Positions 13,401 through 25,001 of a DNA stretch of 64,000 nt are shown one piece after another. The stretch is from Cheilinus undulatus (lineage: Eukaryota; Chordata; Actinopteri; Labriformes; Labridae): assembly GCF_018320785.1 (NCBI RefSeq), contig NC_054876.1, forward strand, positions 19,118,212-19,182,211, given 5' to 3'. Each line of letters starts with the position of its first letter. Within the stretch, counting starts at the first letter, position 1. Under the pieces are notes generated by a model. It saw only the letters and a list, made by a program, of their open reading frames with translations. It did no database searches and was not told the DNA's origin. The position numbers and the translations under genes are program-made.

Positions 13401-16400
13401 TGAGCAAGAGGAAACATAAGAAACACTTACATGGGAGTCACTGAACTGTCAAGAACTATGAGTGTTTGTGTGATTCTGTTAGCAGGAAGGGTGAGACATC
13501 AATATAGCAGCTACAACAGCCAATCTTTACTGTGAAGACCAAGGTTATCATAGTTGACTAAAACTAACTAAATAACTAAAACTGAAATTCAAAAATCCTT
13601 TTAGTTAACTGAAACTAAATAAAAATTAAGCTTTACCAACAAAAAAACCTAACTAAAACTGTATAGTGCACTTATAAAACTAACTAAGATAAAATAAAAA
13701 TGGAGACAAAATATCCTTAGTTTTAGTATTTTTACACAACCATACTGACTGGCACCTACACACAGTCTGGGGAGTGTAAAATTGCCTGATCTGATTGGTT
13801 AAGACTTCACACAGTGGTAGTTTTATGTTGGAGTTGTATTCAAACATCATCATTAAGTAAATAAAATGGTAAGTGAAGAGTAGCCTGTTTTAATATGTTT
13901 TTAAAAATGTATTACGCTCACTCAGCCCCGACATACAGTGCTTAACAAATTTATTAGACCACCTGTCATATTTGTCTCAAAGACCATTCAGCATCATGAA
14001 GTGCTTTAATGCGCACTCTTTCATTTTCAGTGAGCTCTCCACGTTTTACCATTTTGAACAGGAATGAGGGATTTCAAACTAAATCCACCCAAATTTGAGC
14101 TGGCTCACTGGGCTACTCTGAGAAGTCAGAAATTAATCAAGCATAACATTCAACCACTAAAACAAATTTTTCTGTTCAGGAATGCAAGTAAATAACTATA
14201 ATTCAACATATTAATCAAGAAATATTAATGTGCTTTACTATTTTTTCTTTTTTTTTTTTTTGGAAATCAGTCAATTTGAAAATTCATGGATAACAATAAT
14301 AATTATATTTTAGCATTAAAATATTATTTGGGTTAAAGAGCTTCTACATAATGATGTAATAACCATTACACCAATATGAAAAATGATTTTGGGAATTACC
14401 AATGCTGTTAATTTAGGGCAGCTGTGGCATAAACCTTACTTTGGTTAGGGTTAAGGTGGTCTAAAAAATTTGTTAAGCACTGTATATCCGTAAAAAACTA
14501 AAACTAACACTTAAACTAATAAAAACTTAAGTAAAACAAACCTTTTTTGCAAAATAAAAAAATAAAATAAACTAAACTAACCAACCAGCAGTCAAAACTA
14601 ATAAAAACTAAACTGAAATCAAACACAGAAAGTGAAAACAAAATAAGAATAAAAACTAATGATAAATCCCAAACTATTATAACCTTGGTGAAGACCAGCT
14701 CTGAATGATATCACCAGCTGAAGATGTGGGGATATAAAGATGTGGGAATCTTGACTTTATTTTAGTATTATTGGACAAGTGGGTGTGCAACATCAGTCTT
14801 TATGTATTCAGTCAATGGCAAGAACTTTCCTGCTGTCACTGTGTGAATGTAGTGGTTGATAACTGTCACTTCCTGTGGCTCATATTATTATGGAACACTT
14901 TTCCATCACATTTCTTTGCAGCAGAGAATGCCACTCCTCAGAGTTATGCTCCCATCTTAAATCTGAGTGTAGGCAGAGATTCCCACCTGAACTTCTGCCG
15001 CAGCTCCTGCGCCAGCTTGTCCATGATAGCGTGACAGTCGTCCTGGATCCCCTTAAAGGAGGGCAGGTGGCTGTACTGCTGCAGCACACAGCGGGCACGC
15101 CGGTGTGATCTCACTGCCTGAGCGTAGGCCTGCAGCTCCAGACACTTATTCAATCTGGCAGGCAGCTCAAAGAGAAACTGCAGCTTCCTTAACAAAGTGT
15201 GAACCCCTGAGGAAGAACAAGAACGAGACAACAATGAAAAAATAACGATGATGAAGTCCAAAAAGTTCAACAAACCAAACAGCCGGTTCACTCACCGGAG
15301 AGTTTAGTGATCTGTGTGTGCTGGTCCTGAAGAGTACCACTGATACTTGCACTAAACTCAGTGATCGCTGCCATGTTTGCAGACAAGCAGTCCATTTCAT
15401 CCTCCATCTTTTTGAAATCATTCTTCATTTTTCTAATGGTGTCTGGAAATAAAATCATGCAAAAAATGTTTAAGTATTCCAAGAAGCAACATTCAACAAA
15501 TTTAGACAACGTTCAATCTGTGTCTAAGGAGCTCTAAAACTCCAACCTGTTGCAGAGATGAACTTGTTGTAGTTTTCATACACCAGCGTCTGCATGTCGC
15601 TGTCCAAAGAGCGGATCTGTTTCACCATGCAGGTCTCCTGATCCATCAGCTCTGCTAGGGAGCACTCCCGTCTGAGCTGTGTTTGGACACAAAATGCACA
15701 AAAGCCAGACAGTTAGCCTCAAAAATGGCAGATTCAATTATCAGCCAAGCACTGTCAGCATTCCAATTCTTAGTCATATAACAGCTTTCCTCAAACCTGT
15801 TTTCATAGAAGCAGCTTTTTGGTATTAAGTTCCCTATCTAACACTAACAAGGAAATAACAGTGTTGAAATATGCTCAGATGAATGTTTGACTATTGTTGA
15901 GTCAACAAATTATAAATTATTGGATGCACCAATACAACACATTATATTGAGTTTCTTAAATCAAGTGATGCATGTACCAAGTGAACATAAAGATTTTGTG
16001 GGGCCTCAGCTGAAATAATTGGTGCACCTACTTAAGTTATGTCAATAAATATATGTATTTTTGATTGGAAAAATATTCTGCAGACTTAAAATTTTTAGCA
16101 ATGAGCATGTTACATCAACTAAATGGTAACATGAAGTTTTAAATTGGGCCCTTGAACTCCAAAAAGCTGTAAAATTTGTTTTTCTTTTAGTATTTCACAA
16201 CGGGAACTTTTTTACAGTGTAAAGAATAATAAGCATTAAAAAGCATAAAAAAGTAAAGTTAAGTAAAGTTTAAAAAAAATCTATTTTATTGAACAATGCA
16301 AAGGAGAGGAATAATTTCATCAAAAATTGGTAGGGACAGGATGCCAGTGTTGGATTTTTGACGATGTCAAACATGTCCAAAATCATTTTAGCCAGTAAAG

Positions 16401-17298
16401 ATGCTGATACCAGTACCTTTACCAATACTGTTGTTTAACAACTAAAAAGTGTTTGCATAACTCCAAGGGTCTCCTGTGACACACTTAGGAGCTGAAAGAG
16501 GAGCAGAAAAGTAAACAGTTTAATAATTGTTTCACTTTTGGGGCTTCATACAAAATGTTCAGGGTCCACAATGGGCCTCCTTGAGTGTGTGACACCTGAT
16601 GGTACAGTTGTGAAATTGCAAATATCTAAGGGCGATATAAGATTTTTTCCAATATGCAAGGCCAAAAAGGTTGTAAATATCAGCACAGATTTCCATATCT
16701 GCTGAGATGGTATTCAAATGTTTATGCTAATATCATCTGACATCAATGTTTAAAAATATAAACGGAAGTAACGTCTTCTGACAAAATGATATCCATCTGT
16801 ATTTCACATGTCTAATTTGCCACTCATAATGACTAATAATGGAAAATGGAATAAAGGACTGTTTCAGCTGTATGCCACCTCATCTGACAGCTGCAGCAGA
16901 AATACAGGCAGGTCATACAGAGGCATTAGTGTAGATTCAAGTCTTTTTTATTGTCAGTTTAAAATTGCTCACAAGAGCTTTAAACAAAAGCACATTTCAC
17001 AGCTCCTGTTTACAATGATGACAGCAACGTTAGGGGTACAGTATTGCAAAAGCTATACATGACTTATATCCCAGTGTAACCAGTAAATATGAGAGCATTA
17101 GCCCCTCACCTTGTTGAGGAAGAGCTCTGGGTCGAAATGAGGCCCGTTGATGTCGCAGGGATCCAGAGACTCCGGCTTCTCCTCGGCTTTCCCCTCCTCG
17201 TTCAGCCCGTAGTACATCTTCAACATACCGTGCACCCTGCGCCTCCTTCCGGGGCCGGAGTCCTCCGTCACCGGACCGTCCATCTCAACGTCCATCAT
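4463..17298 (-). CDS. vps51: VPS51 subunit of the GARP/EARP tethering complexes (11 exons)
   Basis: This is a complete gene. The coding exons, in order of translation, are 17110-17298, 15547-15676, 15296-15442, 14987-15206, 9879-10791, 9528-9743, 9319-9402, 9093-9227, 8884-9005, 6199-6286 and 4463-4723 (stop TAA). All junctions are GT-AG and in phase. The product matches vertebrate VPS51 from end to end: N-terminal [14 protein letters not shown] and [10 protein letters not shown], then [68 protein letters not shown], and C-terminal [18 protein letters not shown] ending EVICERG. In the known family, VPS51 joins VPS52/53 with VPS54 (GARP, endosome to trans-Golgi) or syndetin (EARP, recycling endosomes), and its N-terminus binds syntaxin 6. 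The zebrafish orthologue is fat-free. Exon 5 carries Ser/Ala-rich insertions ([20 protein letters not shown] region, and a Gly/Ser stretch after LATPRL) that I do not recall in the human protein. The start is the first of two adjacent ATG codons. Confidence 0.96.
4777..6163 (-). mobile_element. Tc1/mariner-like element in vps51 intron 10, interrupted by a second one
   Basis: Inverted ends AAAAAGTTGGGACATTGTG (left) and CACAATGTCTCAACTTTTT (right) lie within the intron next to TA dinucleotides. Flanking internal words, such as TTTCTTTGAAACGTGTTGCTG near 5980, match those expected from the family also present at 43482. No transposase remains readable. The middle is occupied by the unrelated relic at 5036-5805. 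Confidence 0.65.
5036..5805 (-). mobile_element. Tc1-like transposon relic nested in another element
   Basis: On the minus strand, fragments of a Tc1-type transposase read [17 protein letters not shown], then [20 protein letters not shown], with the D and E of the DD34E triad in context. Roughly 100-bp inverted ends flank it (GAAAAAGTTCCTTTTTTCC left, GGGAAAAAGGAACT right). Frames shift between the fragments and the N-terminal half is absent, so this is a dead copy. Confidence 0.8.
8095..8440. repeat. Dispersed repeat, copy 1 (partner at 28995-29310)
   Basis: This stretch in vps51 intron 9 shares colinear blocks with 28995-29310, including GGAACAGCAC, TGGAAATAAAG, ACGAAGGC, AGTGACCCTGTGATGAATTT/AATGACCCTGTGATGAATTT and GGGAAA.AGACA. 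The two copies are in the same orientation, diverged, with small gaps. The repeat class is unknown. Just left of it, near 7500, the words GCGCTTCCCAAACTTTATTC resemble a hAT element end. Confidence 0.6.
10955..11535. repeat. AGCT-rich dispersed repeat, copy 1 (inverted partner at 53540-54520)
   Basis: This part of vps51 intron 4 is built of TAGCTAAAGCTAAC, GTAGCTACGT and similar words and has a strong palindromic character. It includes a perfect 22-bp palindrome at 11033-11054. Its right flank (GGACAAGC...GTAAGCAGACTGTTTACTC...TTTTGCAGGTCAGGTTTT) reappears inverted at 53580-53660. That shows a defined repeat, not simple low complexity. Confidence 0.7.
12538..13020. mobile_element. Rearranged non-autonomous Tc1-like element in vps51 intron 4
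   Basis: Left end AATCACTTTATTAGGTACAC and right end GTGTACCTAATAATG mirror each other. They match the outer sequence of a common fish Tc1-like transposon (CACTCACCGGCCACTTTATTAGG), a fragment of which lies at 48718. The interior is a decayed transposase piece on the plus strand (AATAGAAGATTGGAAAAAC, then TGGTCTGATGAGTCTCC, the remnant of WSDESRF). Sequence belonging to the 5' end then follows in reverse orientation. It has several stops and no coding capacity. Confidence 0.75.
13540..14687. mobile_element. hAT-like element with 8-bp target duplication
   Basis: Terminal inverted repeats CAAGGTTATCATAG and CTATTATAACCTTG are flanked on both sides by the exact 8-bp duplication GTGAAGAC (13532-13539 and 14688-14695), the target length of hAT transposons. 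The arms are made of ACTAAAACTAA-type sequence with no coding content. It carries the nested element at 13936-14482. It lies in vps51 intron 4. Confidence 0.85.
13936..14482. mobile_element. TA-flanked MITE-like element nested in the hAT-like element
   Basis: About 29-bp inverted ends (CAGTGCTTAACAAATTTATT left, AAATTTGTTAAGCACTG right) are bounded by TA on each side, as for Tc1/mariner. The 547-bp interior is AT-rich and does not code. Because it interrupts the ACTAAAACTAA arms, it inserted later than its host. Confidence 0.85.
15915..16790. repeat. Decayed repeat sequence in vps51 intron 1
   Basis: This stretch has words typical of old fish hAT-type repeats (GGATGCACCAATAC near 15922, GCTGATACCAGTACCTTT near 16402, ATATCAGCACAGATTTCCATATCTGC near 16677), but no paired ends. 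I see no exon in it. The boundaries are approximate. Confidence 0.3.
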
Positions 17299-17650
17299 GT
17301 CACTGAATGAAGACCAGCTGAGAAACGTACAGATGTAACGACGATAAACAAACGAGGACGACCGTCCTCCAGACCGGAGAAAATTGACAACTACTGCTCA
17401 AAACAGTTATATTTCTGCTTCAAAGTCACTGGTATTCTTTAAGTTAAGCTGCCAGCTGCTTGTATGTGGGCTTTTGGATAAAAATCAATGAGTAAATGTA
17501 ATATTTCTCCAGCATAACAAGCAGCTAGCAAGACAACGTAACTAGTTCCGGGTTTGTAACCTATCCGGTGCTACGTCGTCAGAGAAGAGAATTCACTGGT
17601 CTGACGCTTCAGAACTCCACTGCGCATGTCAGACTTTTCACAGCAGTGCA
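17299..17650 (-). promoter_or_regulatory. Probable vps51 5'UTR and promoter region
   Basis: This is the stretch directly upstream of the vps51 start codon. It is locally richer in CG dinucleotides than the surrounding introns (CCGTCCTCCAGACCGG, TTCCGGG, TACGTCGTC, CTGCGCATG). The TGCGCATG word resembles half of an NRF-1 site, and NRF-1 sites are common in housekeeping promoters. I see no TATA box at a convincing distance. The assignment rests on position and composition only. Confidence 0.4.
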
Positions 17651-17912
17651 AGAAGTTGAGATTAGATGAGAAGGCATTATACAATCATTTTTTACTTGTC
17701 TTCATTTAGACGTACTTTTTTGCGATTTATATGCATCAGTTCAGTTCAATTAAATGAGATTGACTGGCATGGAAACCGTGTGTTTTCATTGTCAGGAGTG
17801 CAAAGAAATTCATGAATATCTTTTTTGCAAGAACAAAAATGCAGTATTATAATTGGTATATATACACATCAAAAATCTAGGTTTAACTTTACAAATTACA
17901 GGATTAAACCTA

Positions 17913-17958
17913 CCTATCTATCTAGCTGTCTGTCTGTCTGTCTATCTATCTACCTATC
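17913..17958. repeat. Tetranucleotide microsatellite (CTAT/CTGT)n
   Basis: Imperfect runs of CTAT, CTGT and CTAC in the intergenic space between frmd8 and vps51. The rest of 17660-18260 shows no exon. Confidence 0.85.
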
Positions 17959-18267
17959 TTAATTAACAAATTTATGTTTGGTGTGTGCATGATCTGCTAT
18001 AAAAAGGAATAAAAAACACAAAGAAAACAGCTTAAAACTTCAATTTTCTGCTGATGCAACATCTCAATGCACAAAACCTGTCTCGGGCAGTCAGCCTTCT
18101 ATTAACAGGAGCAAAACTCTGGAGTAGTCTACCCACCGAGCTGAAAGTGCAACATCGTTTAAAAAATATAATAATATTAAATCATGACTGAAGGAGCAAC
18201 AATACTGTTCCCACTCATAAAACATGGGCTTACATCAGGACTTACATTGTCTATCTCAGGGAACTAA

Positions 18268-19130
18268 ACTTAGAACAAAAAGTAAGGAAATTTGTGTTGG
18301 GTAGATTATTTCTTTGTTGTAACAATGCCTCTCTGCCAATGCCAAACAGTAAATTTTGCTGCTATTGACTCTTGTTTGGAGCTTCTGGTACCCCCAGGTG
18401 CTGACAATCAGGTGCCTGATTGTTAAAATTGGAGGCAATCTCAATGCAGAGATACTGAGAGGAGATTCTACAACCAGTGGCAATCCCATATCTCTACAGT
18501 CTGGGACTGAACTCTATCCTCTAAGATGACAACGCTCACCTCCACAGAGCAGGATTTATCAGAGACTGTCTACAGAATTTGGGAGTGGAGAGTATAAAAT
18601 GGCCTGCCAGCAGTCCTGACCTCAACTCCATTGAACACTTGTGTGATCAGCTTGGGCGTAAAGTTCATGCCAGAGTGACCAACACAGCCACATTGGTTGA
18701 CTTTCCACACATACTGGTTGAAGGATGGGATGCCATCCCATAGCAGTGTGTGGCCAGGCTGGTGACCAGCATGAAGAGGTGCTTGATTGTTGTGACTGTA
18801 AATGGTTCTTCCACACTCTACTGAGGCTCCTGTTTGTTAAATGAAAAAATTGTTGAATGGCCAATATGTCTTGTTTCTTCAGACATCCACCAATGACACC
18901 AAACAAGAGTCAACAGCAGCTGTTTGGCATTGAGATTTGTCAAATTTTTCAAGGGCGCAACCCACATACTCAGCTCTGCTACCCATCCTAAAAATGCATG
19001 TTCTTTACAAATGTGGCACCATTTAAAAGGGAAACAAACAGGCTTTCCAACAGTTAAAGATTTACTGCAAAGAAGCATTGTTGCAACAAAAAAAATAATC
19101 TACCAAACACAAATTTCCTTACTTTTTTCC
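18268..19130 (+). mobile_element. Internally deleted Tc1/mariner-type transposon, copy 2 of the 1854-3061 family
   Basis: The ends AACTTAGAACAAAAAGTAAG and CAAATTTCCTTACTTTTT match copy 1. The interior keeps a different part of the transposase region (GGAGGCAATCTCAATGCAG near 18432) and the same C-terminal catalytic block (TGGCCTGCCAGCAGTCCTGA near 18600, then AACACTTGTGTGATCAGCTT). The two copies were therefore deleted independently. Stops and shifts are present. It lies between the vps51 promoter and the 3' end of frmd8. Confidence 0.82.
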
Positions 19131-21858
19131 CAGGCCTTCCTTCTATTTTAATGTATTTGTATTTCATCTGTCTTATTTGAACCTCACTTTACTTGTAAAT
19201 GTACTTTGTTCTTTTGGCATTTCTCTTCTTTTAGTATTTCTCTACCTTTCTATCTTTAAACCTCTTAAAGCCTCCCATGGACAGGTGTCGAGAATCAGTT
19301 CTTTGCTGTAAAGACTTGCAGCAGGGCATCTGGGATCTGTGCATGATTAAATATCTCAGCACCTTGTTAAATAAATGAATAAAATAATGAGATAATATAC
19401 AAGGATCAAAATATTTAAACCCATTGCCTAAATGAAATTACGATAGAACATTAAGTGAGAGAAAATATGTCATCTGGACTAAAAACACAGTTTTAGTTGT
19501 TGTTTTCACAGAAACATACCCAATTTCCATCTGTTTATTAACAAAAGAACACATTAGACATGTGTAAATGAAGGCAGAACTGACCACTTTACTGAGAGAA
19601 ACCACAACACACTGTTCAACAGCAGCCCAGTGTAGTTATTCAGTATACCAACACACTCACATCAGCTAGGAAAGGTGAAATACATTTTCTGGTTAAAAAA
19701 AAAACAGAATATAATACAAAAAAATCTTAACAATAGCAATAACACAAAAAGGTTGATTCCTTGTTTCCAAGCAACAACAGTCACTCAGACTCCAACTGAG
19801 TATGAACAAAAAGGCACTTAACGCTTCTGCAAAGTGACTGCTTGAGAAGATAATGCTTAATATGACCTATTTCTTCATTTTTTCTTGTTTACAAAGAATT
19901 TGAAAATGAAAGTAAAAATATTCTCATAAAGCTACCAAACAATACAAAACATCTGCAGATGTAAAAAACATCGTATTAGTATTTACAGTGCAGCATCACA
20001 TGATGTGTATGTTGGAATGCCTATTCTACAATGTCACATGCATAGTGTTAGTCAGCAACAATACACTGGACTGAGTCAGTTAGGTTACAGACAGTAGCTG
20101 ATTTATAATATGAAGTGTAGTAAGGTAAAAACATTCTGTTTGCATGCTAAGGGCAATCAGGAGAATACATGATGCCACCATATGTCAGTGAAACATTTTC
20201 ATGTGGAAGGCAGATTTTTAAAGATACACCGTCTGTCATGGCTGGGATTCAGATGATCCTGACTTTGAAATGTAAAGACAGAATCTGCCAGTGTTACCAT
20301 TAAAGTCGAGCACAGAGGACTCCTGAAAAATTCCCTCTAAACAGCAAAGGGAGAACATTGTGTTGCAGCATGTCAGACAGGCTTGCTTTGGTGTAAACAC
20401 TGAGATTTAAACAGAAGTTTCAATACTTGTGGAATGATGTTTTTTGCAATATGCACACAGCACATAGTCACCTCTAAGTGAAAAGGATGGGTTCCGGAAA
20501 CATCCTTTGTTTTGTTTTTTTTTAGATAAAATATCACATTAAATGTTCCTTTAAGTGGGAGAACACAAAGCTGTAAAGGGCAAACCCAGTTTTGTTCGGG
20601 TGATATCAACCATGATTGCTATCGCAACAAAAACAGTCATTTTGAATTGCAAAAATATGGTTTGAGCTTGATTTAGGTAGATTTCCTTATTAGTGAGTCT
20701 GTAAACAGGAAGGTTGCTTATCATATTTCACACAAACAGTTGCAAAAGTATTGCATTAGTTTTATTTTTGCTTGAACCTGTGCAATGCTGCATAACAATG
20801 CAGATTATGAAGTGTTGAATATTACATGCAAACTTGCCCATTGCAGCAGACCATTCTGTAGATGAAATAAAAGCATTTAATGTCATTATGGCTTAGTATA
20901 GGAGTTTTTGCTTACTTTTTCCAGTGTTTTGCTCTTATTTTATTATTCTCGGTGCAAGTCCTTTCATCCAAGACACACTGAGTGTGTAACTTAAGCCTCT
21001 TCAACATGATAATGTAGTGAATTTTTAACATGTTTGACTGCACCATTTTTTTCTCTTTTACAAAAAACAACTGTCACGGTCTTCTTACAATAACCAGCAG
21101 AAAACATTAATATCAAATTCTTGAAAAGCATGTACTTACAAGAAACTTCCACAACAGAGAAAATGTGCCTCCATATGGCCTTTTTGATCAGAGACAGCTA
21201 CACTTCAACCTTTCCACCAGCTCTCCTCCGAACTGTTTCATGAGAGCAAGGCACTGGCAGTTTAAAAAGCAGAATAATTGAGCACGTCCTTACATCATCC
21301 CCTGAAAGTGTCTGTCATGCTGACTGTGAAGACTCTGTGGTTACCCAGACTCATTTTAGGATGACTTGCTAATTGTTTGTTAGATTATAAGGGGACTGAT
21401 TGCCATGTTTTTGATGCTCAGATGCATAAAGAGGTAATGTAGTGGTTCTACCCACTTAAGGTTGTATATTTTTGAATAATAGCAGTAAGATGCAGCTGCA
21501 GAAAGGTTTGCAAGACTTTTCTAAGGCTTGTCTCAGACTCATGAAGGAGGTCCATCATTAGCTTCCCACAAAGTGAGATATGTTCTTTACATAAGGCCAT
21601 CAAACAAATAGCCCATTCAGTTGAACTTGGAAGCATTGCTGTTAGTAAATCATTTTGTTTTCACATTACTGTACTCTCTAAATATACACAACTTCAGAAG
21701 ATAAATACTGTAACTTGCTCTAAGATCCCTCGCTTGGTCCTTTGCACGTTCATATATTATCAGTTAAATGTCTCAAGCTTGTATAAAGTCTTCTCTTTTC
21801 AATCTCAGTGTAAATTGTTCAGTTTTGGTCTTTGAGGGGTGCGTGCAGATCAAGGAGA
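19131..21858. other. Downstream of frmd8: presumed long 3'UTR and intergenic DNA
   Basis: No coding exon is recognised. The region is AT-rich with few obvious repeats, which fits a long 3'UTR of frmd8 (stop at 21859) running leftwards. Minus-strand AATAAA words exist, but I cannot choose the used site. Confidence 0.35.
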
Positions 21859-24800
21859 TTAACCCTGCTCCAGACTCTCTGTCACCTGCACAGCAGAGTA
21901 CGCTGCTGTAGACTGCTGACGGGTGAAAAACGATGCAGCTCTTTTCGGCTTCAAGCGTTTGATTTCTTTTCCTGTAAGACAACAAGAACAAAATTTAATG
22001 TTATACTTTGAAGTCACTATAATAGACACAGATATTCTCAAAGACAGTGACAGAAGCATTTCTACAAACAGTATTCAGTCAATAGTTACATTTCATTTTA
22101 GCTTTAAACTTGATATATCATATGTAAGTGTATAAGCAAAGTAAAAAATAAGTAAATGGCACATTTTGAGTGCGCTCAAAAATAGAAGTGTGGTTATTTA
22201 CCTCTAATTTTGTAGGTGCATGGAAGAGGAAAGGTTGTGTTAGGGGTGAGTCTATCATTTGGTAGCACTAGGTAGATATTTGGACTGCAAATATCTACTG
22301 TCTTCTGATCACTGTCAGTGCTGAAAACCTGCACTTACACAAGTTGCCTCGGTATTTACAGCTCCAAATGTCTAAATTGCTTTTATCTGTGACCACCATT
22401 CCTTTAGTTTCCTGTCAAAAAATTCTGTGGCTTTGTCACCAAACTTGTTTGCATAAATTCAATATGATGCTGGAGTTTACACAGCCACATGCTGTCATTA
22501 GCGAGCACCTCTGCAAATTACACACTGTGGACATAAGGATCAATCCAGGAATACTAAGTTGTTGTGCTTCCTTATTACACACAATTCTTTTCGCTCCCTG
22601 TAGTCACTAAAACTATATCCATTTTGCTCCAAGTACAGCAAAAATTAGCAAAGCAAATGACTTTTTTTGGTTTATGTTTTCTCACGCCCCTAGGGAGGCC
22701 TGCCTCTTACTTTGACTGCCACTACCACTGGTGTAGATCATCCTTACAATAACTTTCTTACTACACTTTAGAAGGTTTACACTGACGGCATAGAATAAAA
22801 ACCCTACTAAATCATTACACTCACCATTATCCACATAGCTGATGGTGTTTAATGAATGGACTCGGCTGCATAGAACACTGCTCTGTCTGCGCAGCATCCC
22901 ACGCCGTCCTCCACGCCCGTTCTTGCTGCTGCCATCTTGCTCAGCAGGCAGCTGGGAACTCGCCTCTCCGTCCATATCAGCTGCAGCTCCGCCCTCTGAC
23001 GCAGACTTCAGCTCCACGCAGAACTCAATGAAGCCACTCATTAGCTCTGCCTGGAAAACAGAAAGTAAAACACAAATGAGAGAATCTGATGGTCAGAGAG
23101 TGAATATTAAAGACTTACACTTTCCTTTTAATGATCCATTAGTGAACCACAGACATAGAAACGGGTTATATTTCCAAACTTGGAGTACGGCTCTATGTGA
23201 TTATGCACCACTTCTCTGACCATTATGTAATCTCTATTCACCATCTGGTGGCTGAGATGCTTTTCCACCCCACAATTATTGAGCGAGGATCAAATAGACT
23301 CAGAGTGTACAACAAACAACATATTTAAAACCCATTTGGCTTCAACTCTGATATGAAGTTTTGTCTTATTTTAAATGTAAACAATCCCACAGCAGCACCT
23401 CACCTTGAAGATTTCTGAAACACCAGGTGCAGTGTACTCTCTAGAGATGGCTTTGCATAATCTCTCGTTGACTCAGACAGCTGAAATAAAACACTCTTAA
23501 AAAGACTTAATCTATCACCCTCTGTTGTGCCAACACATCCTAAAATGAATGATCAACCTACAGCAAAAATGGGAAAGATGTCAAACACACAAAGTGGGAC
23601 AGAGTAGCCTGTCAACACAGCAAACTCAGCAGCTTTAAGGCACAGTAAACACACTGGTTGACAACAATCACCCACCAAGATGTTTGTATAGGAACAGGTA
23701 CGCAAATATATGTATTCAAAAATGTTTTATCCCTCAGCTGCAGCCACTATAGCCACTTACAGAAGCACTGTGTTTTCAATTTGTCTGTCCATTCATCAAG
23801 GCCACTTTTGCACGTGGTATCTTAACAGGGTTTTCTTCAAATTCTGCACAAATATCCACATTAACTCAAAGATGAACTGTTTAGATCATGGAGGTCAAAG
23901 CTAAATGTCAATCATTCATTAAATAAGATTTCTTCAAAATGGCATTAACATAAAACAACCCACTCTGTGCTCCACTGTCCAGCGATTGCATTCCTCATGG
24001 AGGCATATAACTTCCAGGTGTTATCTCTAGTCTTACTTGTTTGGAGTAGATCTTAAGCAGCTTGTTGACTGGTGTACCATCTTCCTCTCCATCAAACTCC
24101 AGCCACAGAATGTGAGAGTCGCCCTCCTCCTCAGGGTAGCTGTGGTCCCAGGAAAGCTCATTGAAACGCAGGCCAAGCAGCACATGCTGCAATAAGAATA
24201 GTTTAACAGGAAAAATCAGGACAGGTCTGCATTTTAAACATGCAGAATAACCATTTTTATCACTAGCCAGGCTTTGCTTTAATATTTGACAAAAAGTGAC
24301 AGTAAATCAATCCATTGCTTACCTTCTCTTTGACATCCATCACATAAACTCCCTCCAGGCAGATCCCAACATTGACAGCTTTGTGTTTTCCCCTCTGGAG
24401 GATCCCTTGCCCTGGCTTGTCAATCTCCCCCATGAAGAAGGCGCACCTGTTTGTGTGTTCATTGATAATTAAAAGCTGTTACATATGTAGTGAGTCCAGG
24501 TAAAAAAAAAAAACACAGCATAAATGGCACATAAAGGTAACTCTTACCCATAATAAGGCAGAGTGTGACATGTGTTGAGGTACTGGTGTAGGAGCTGTGT
24601 GGGCTCAGGAGCGTTTCCAGCAGATGTGCGGATCTTTCTGTACGCCTCCAAAAGGTTCTGCTCCAGCCCTGCCTGACGGCTCGACTTCCCTCTCAGAGTG
24701 GAGAACAAACCTCCACTCCCCATGGCAACATGTGCCGGCACAAAAGAGGACAACTTCTTTTCTCTGTGGGAGGCAGATGACAGAAGTTTTTATAATGCAT

Positions 24801-24946
24801 ACAGGACAAAATGTTCAGTTTCACAGTCAAAGGGCTGTTTACACCTGATTTGAACATGTGCTCTGAGTCCGACTGATCACACATGCTACTATTATTATCA
24901 CAAATAATCACTCTACATACAAAGTAACATTCACAGCATTACCAGT

Positions 24947-25001
<55 letters not shown>

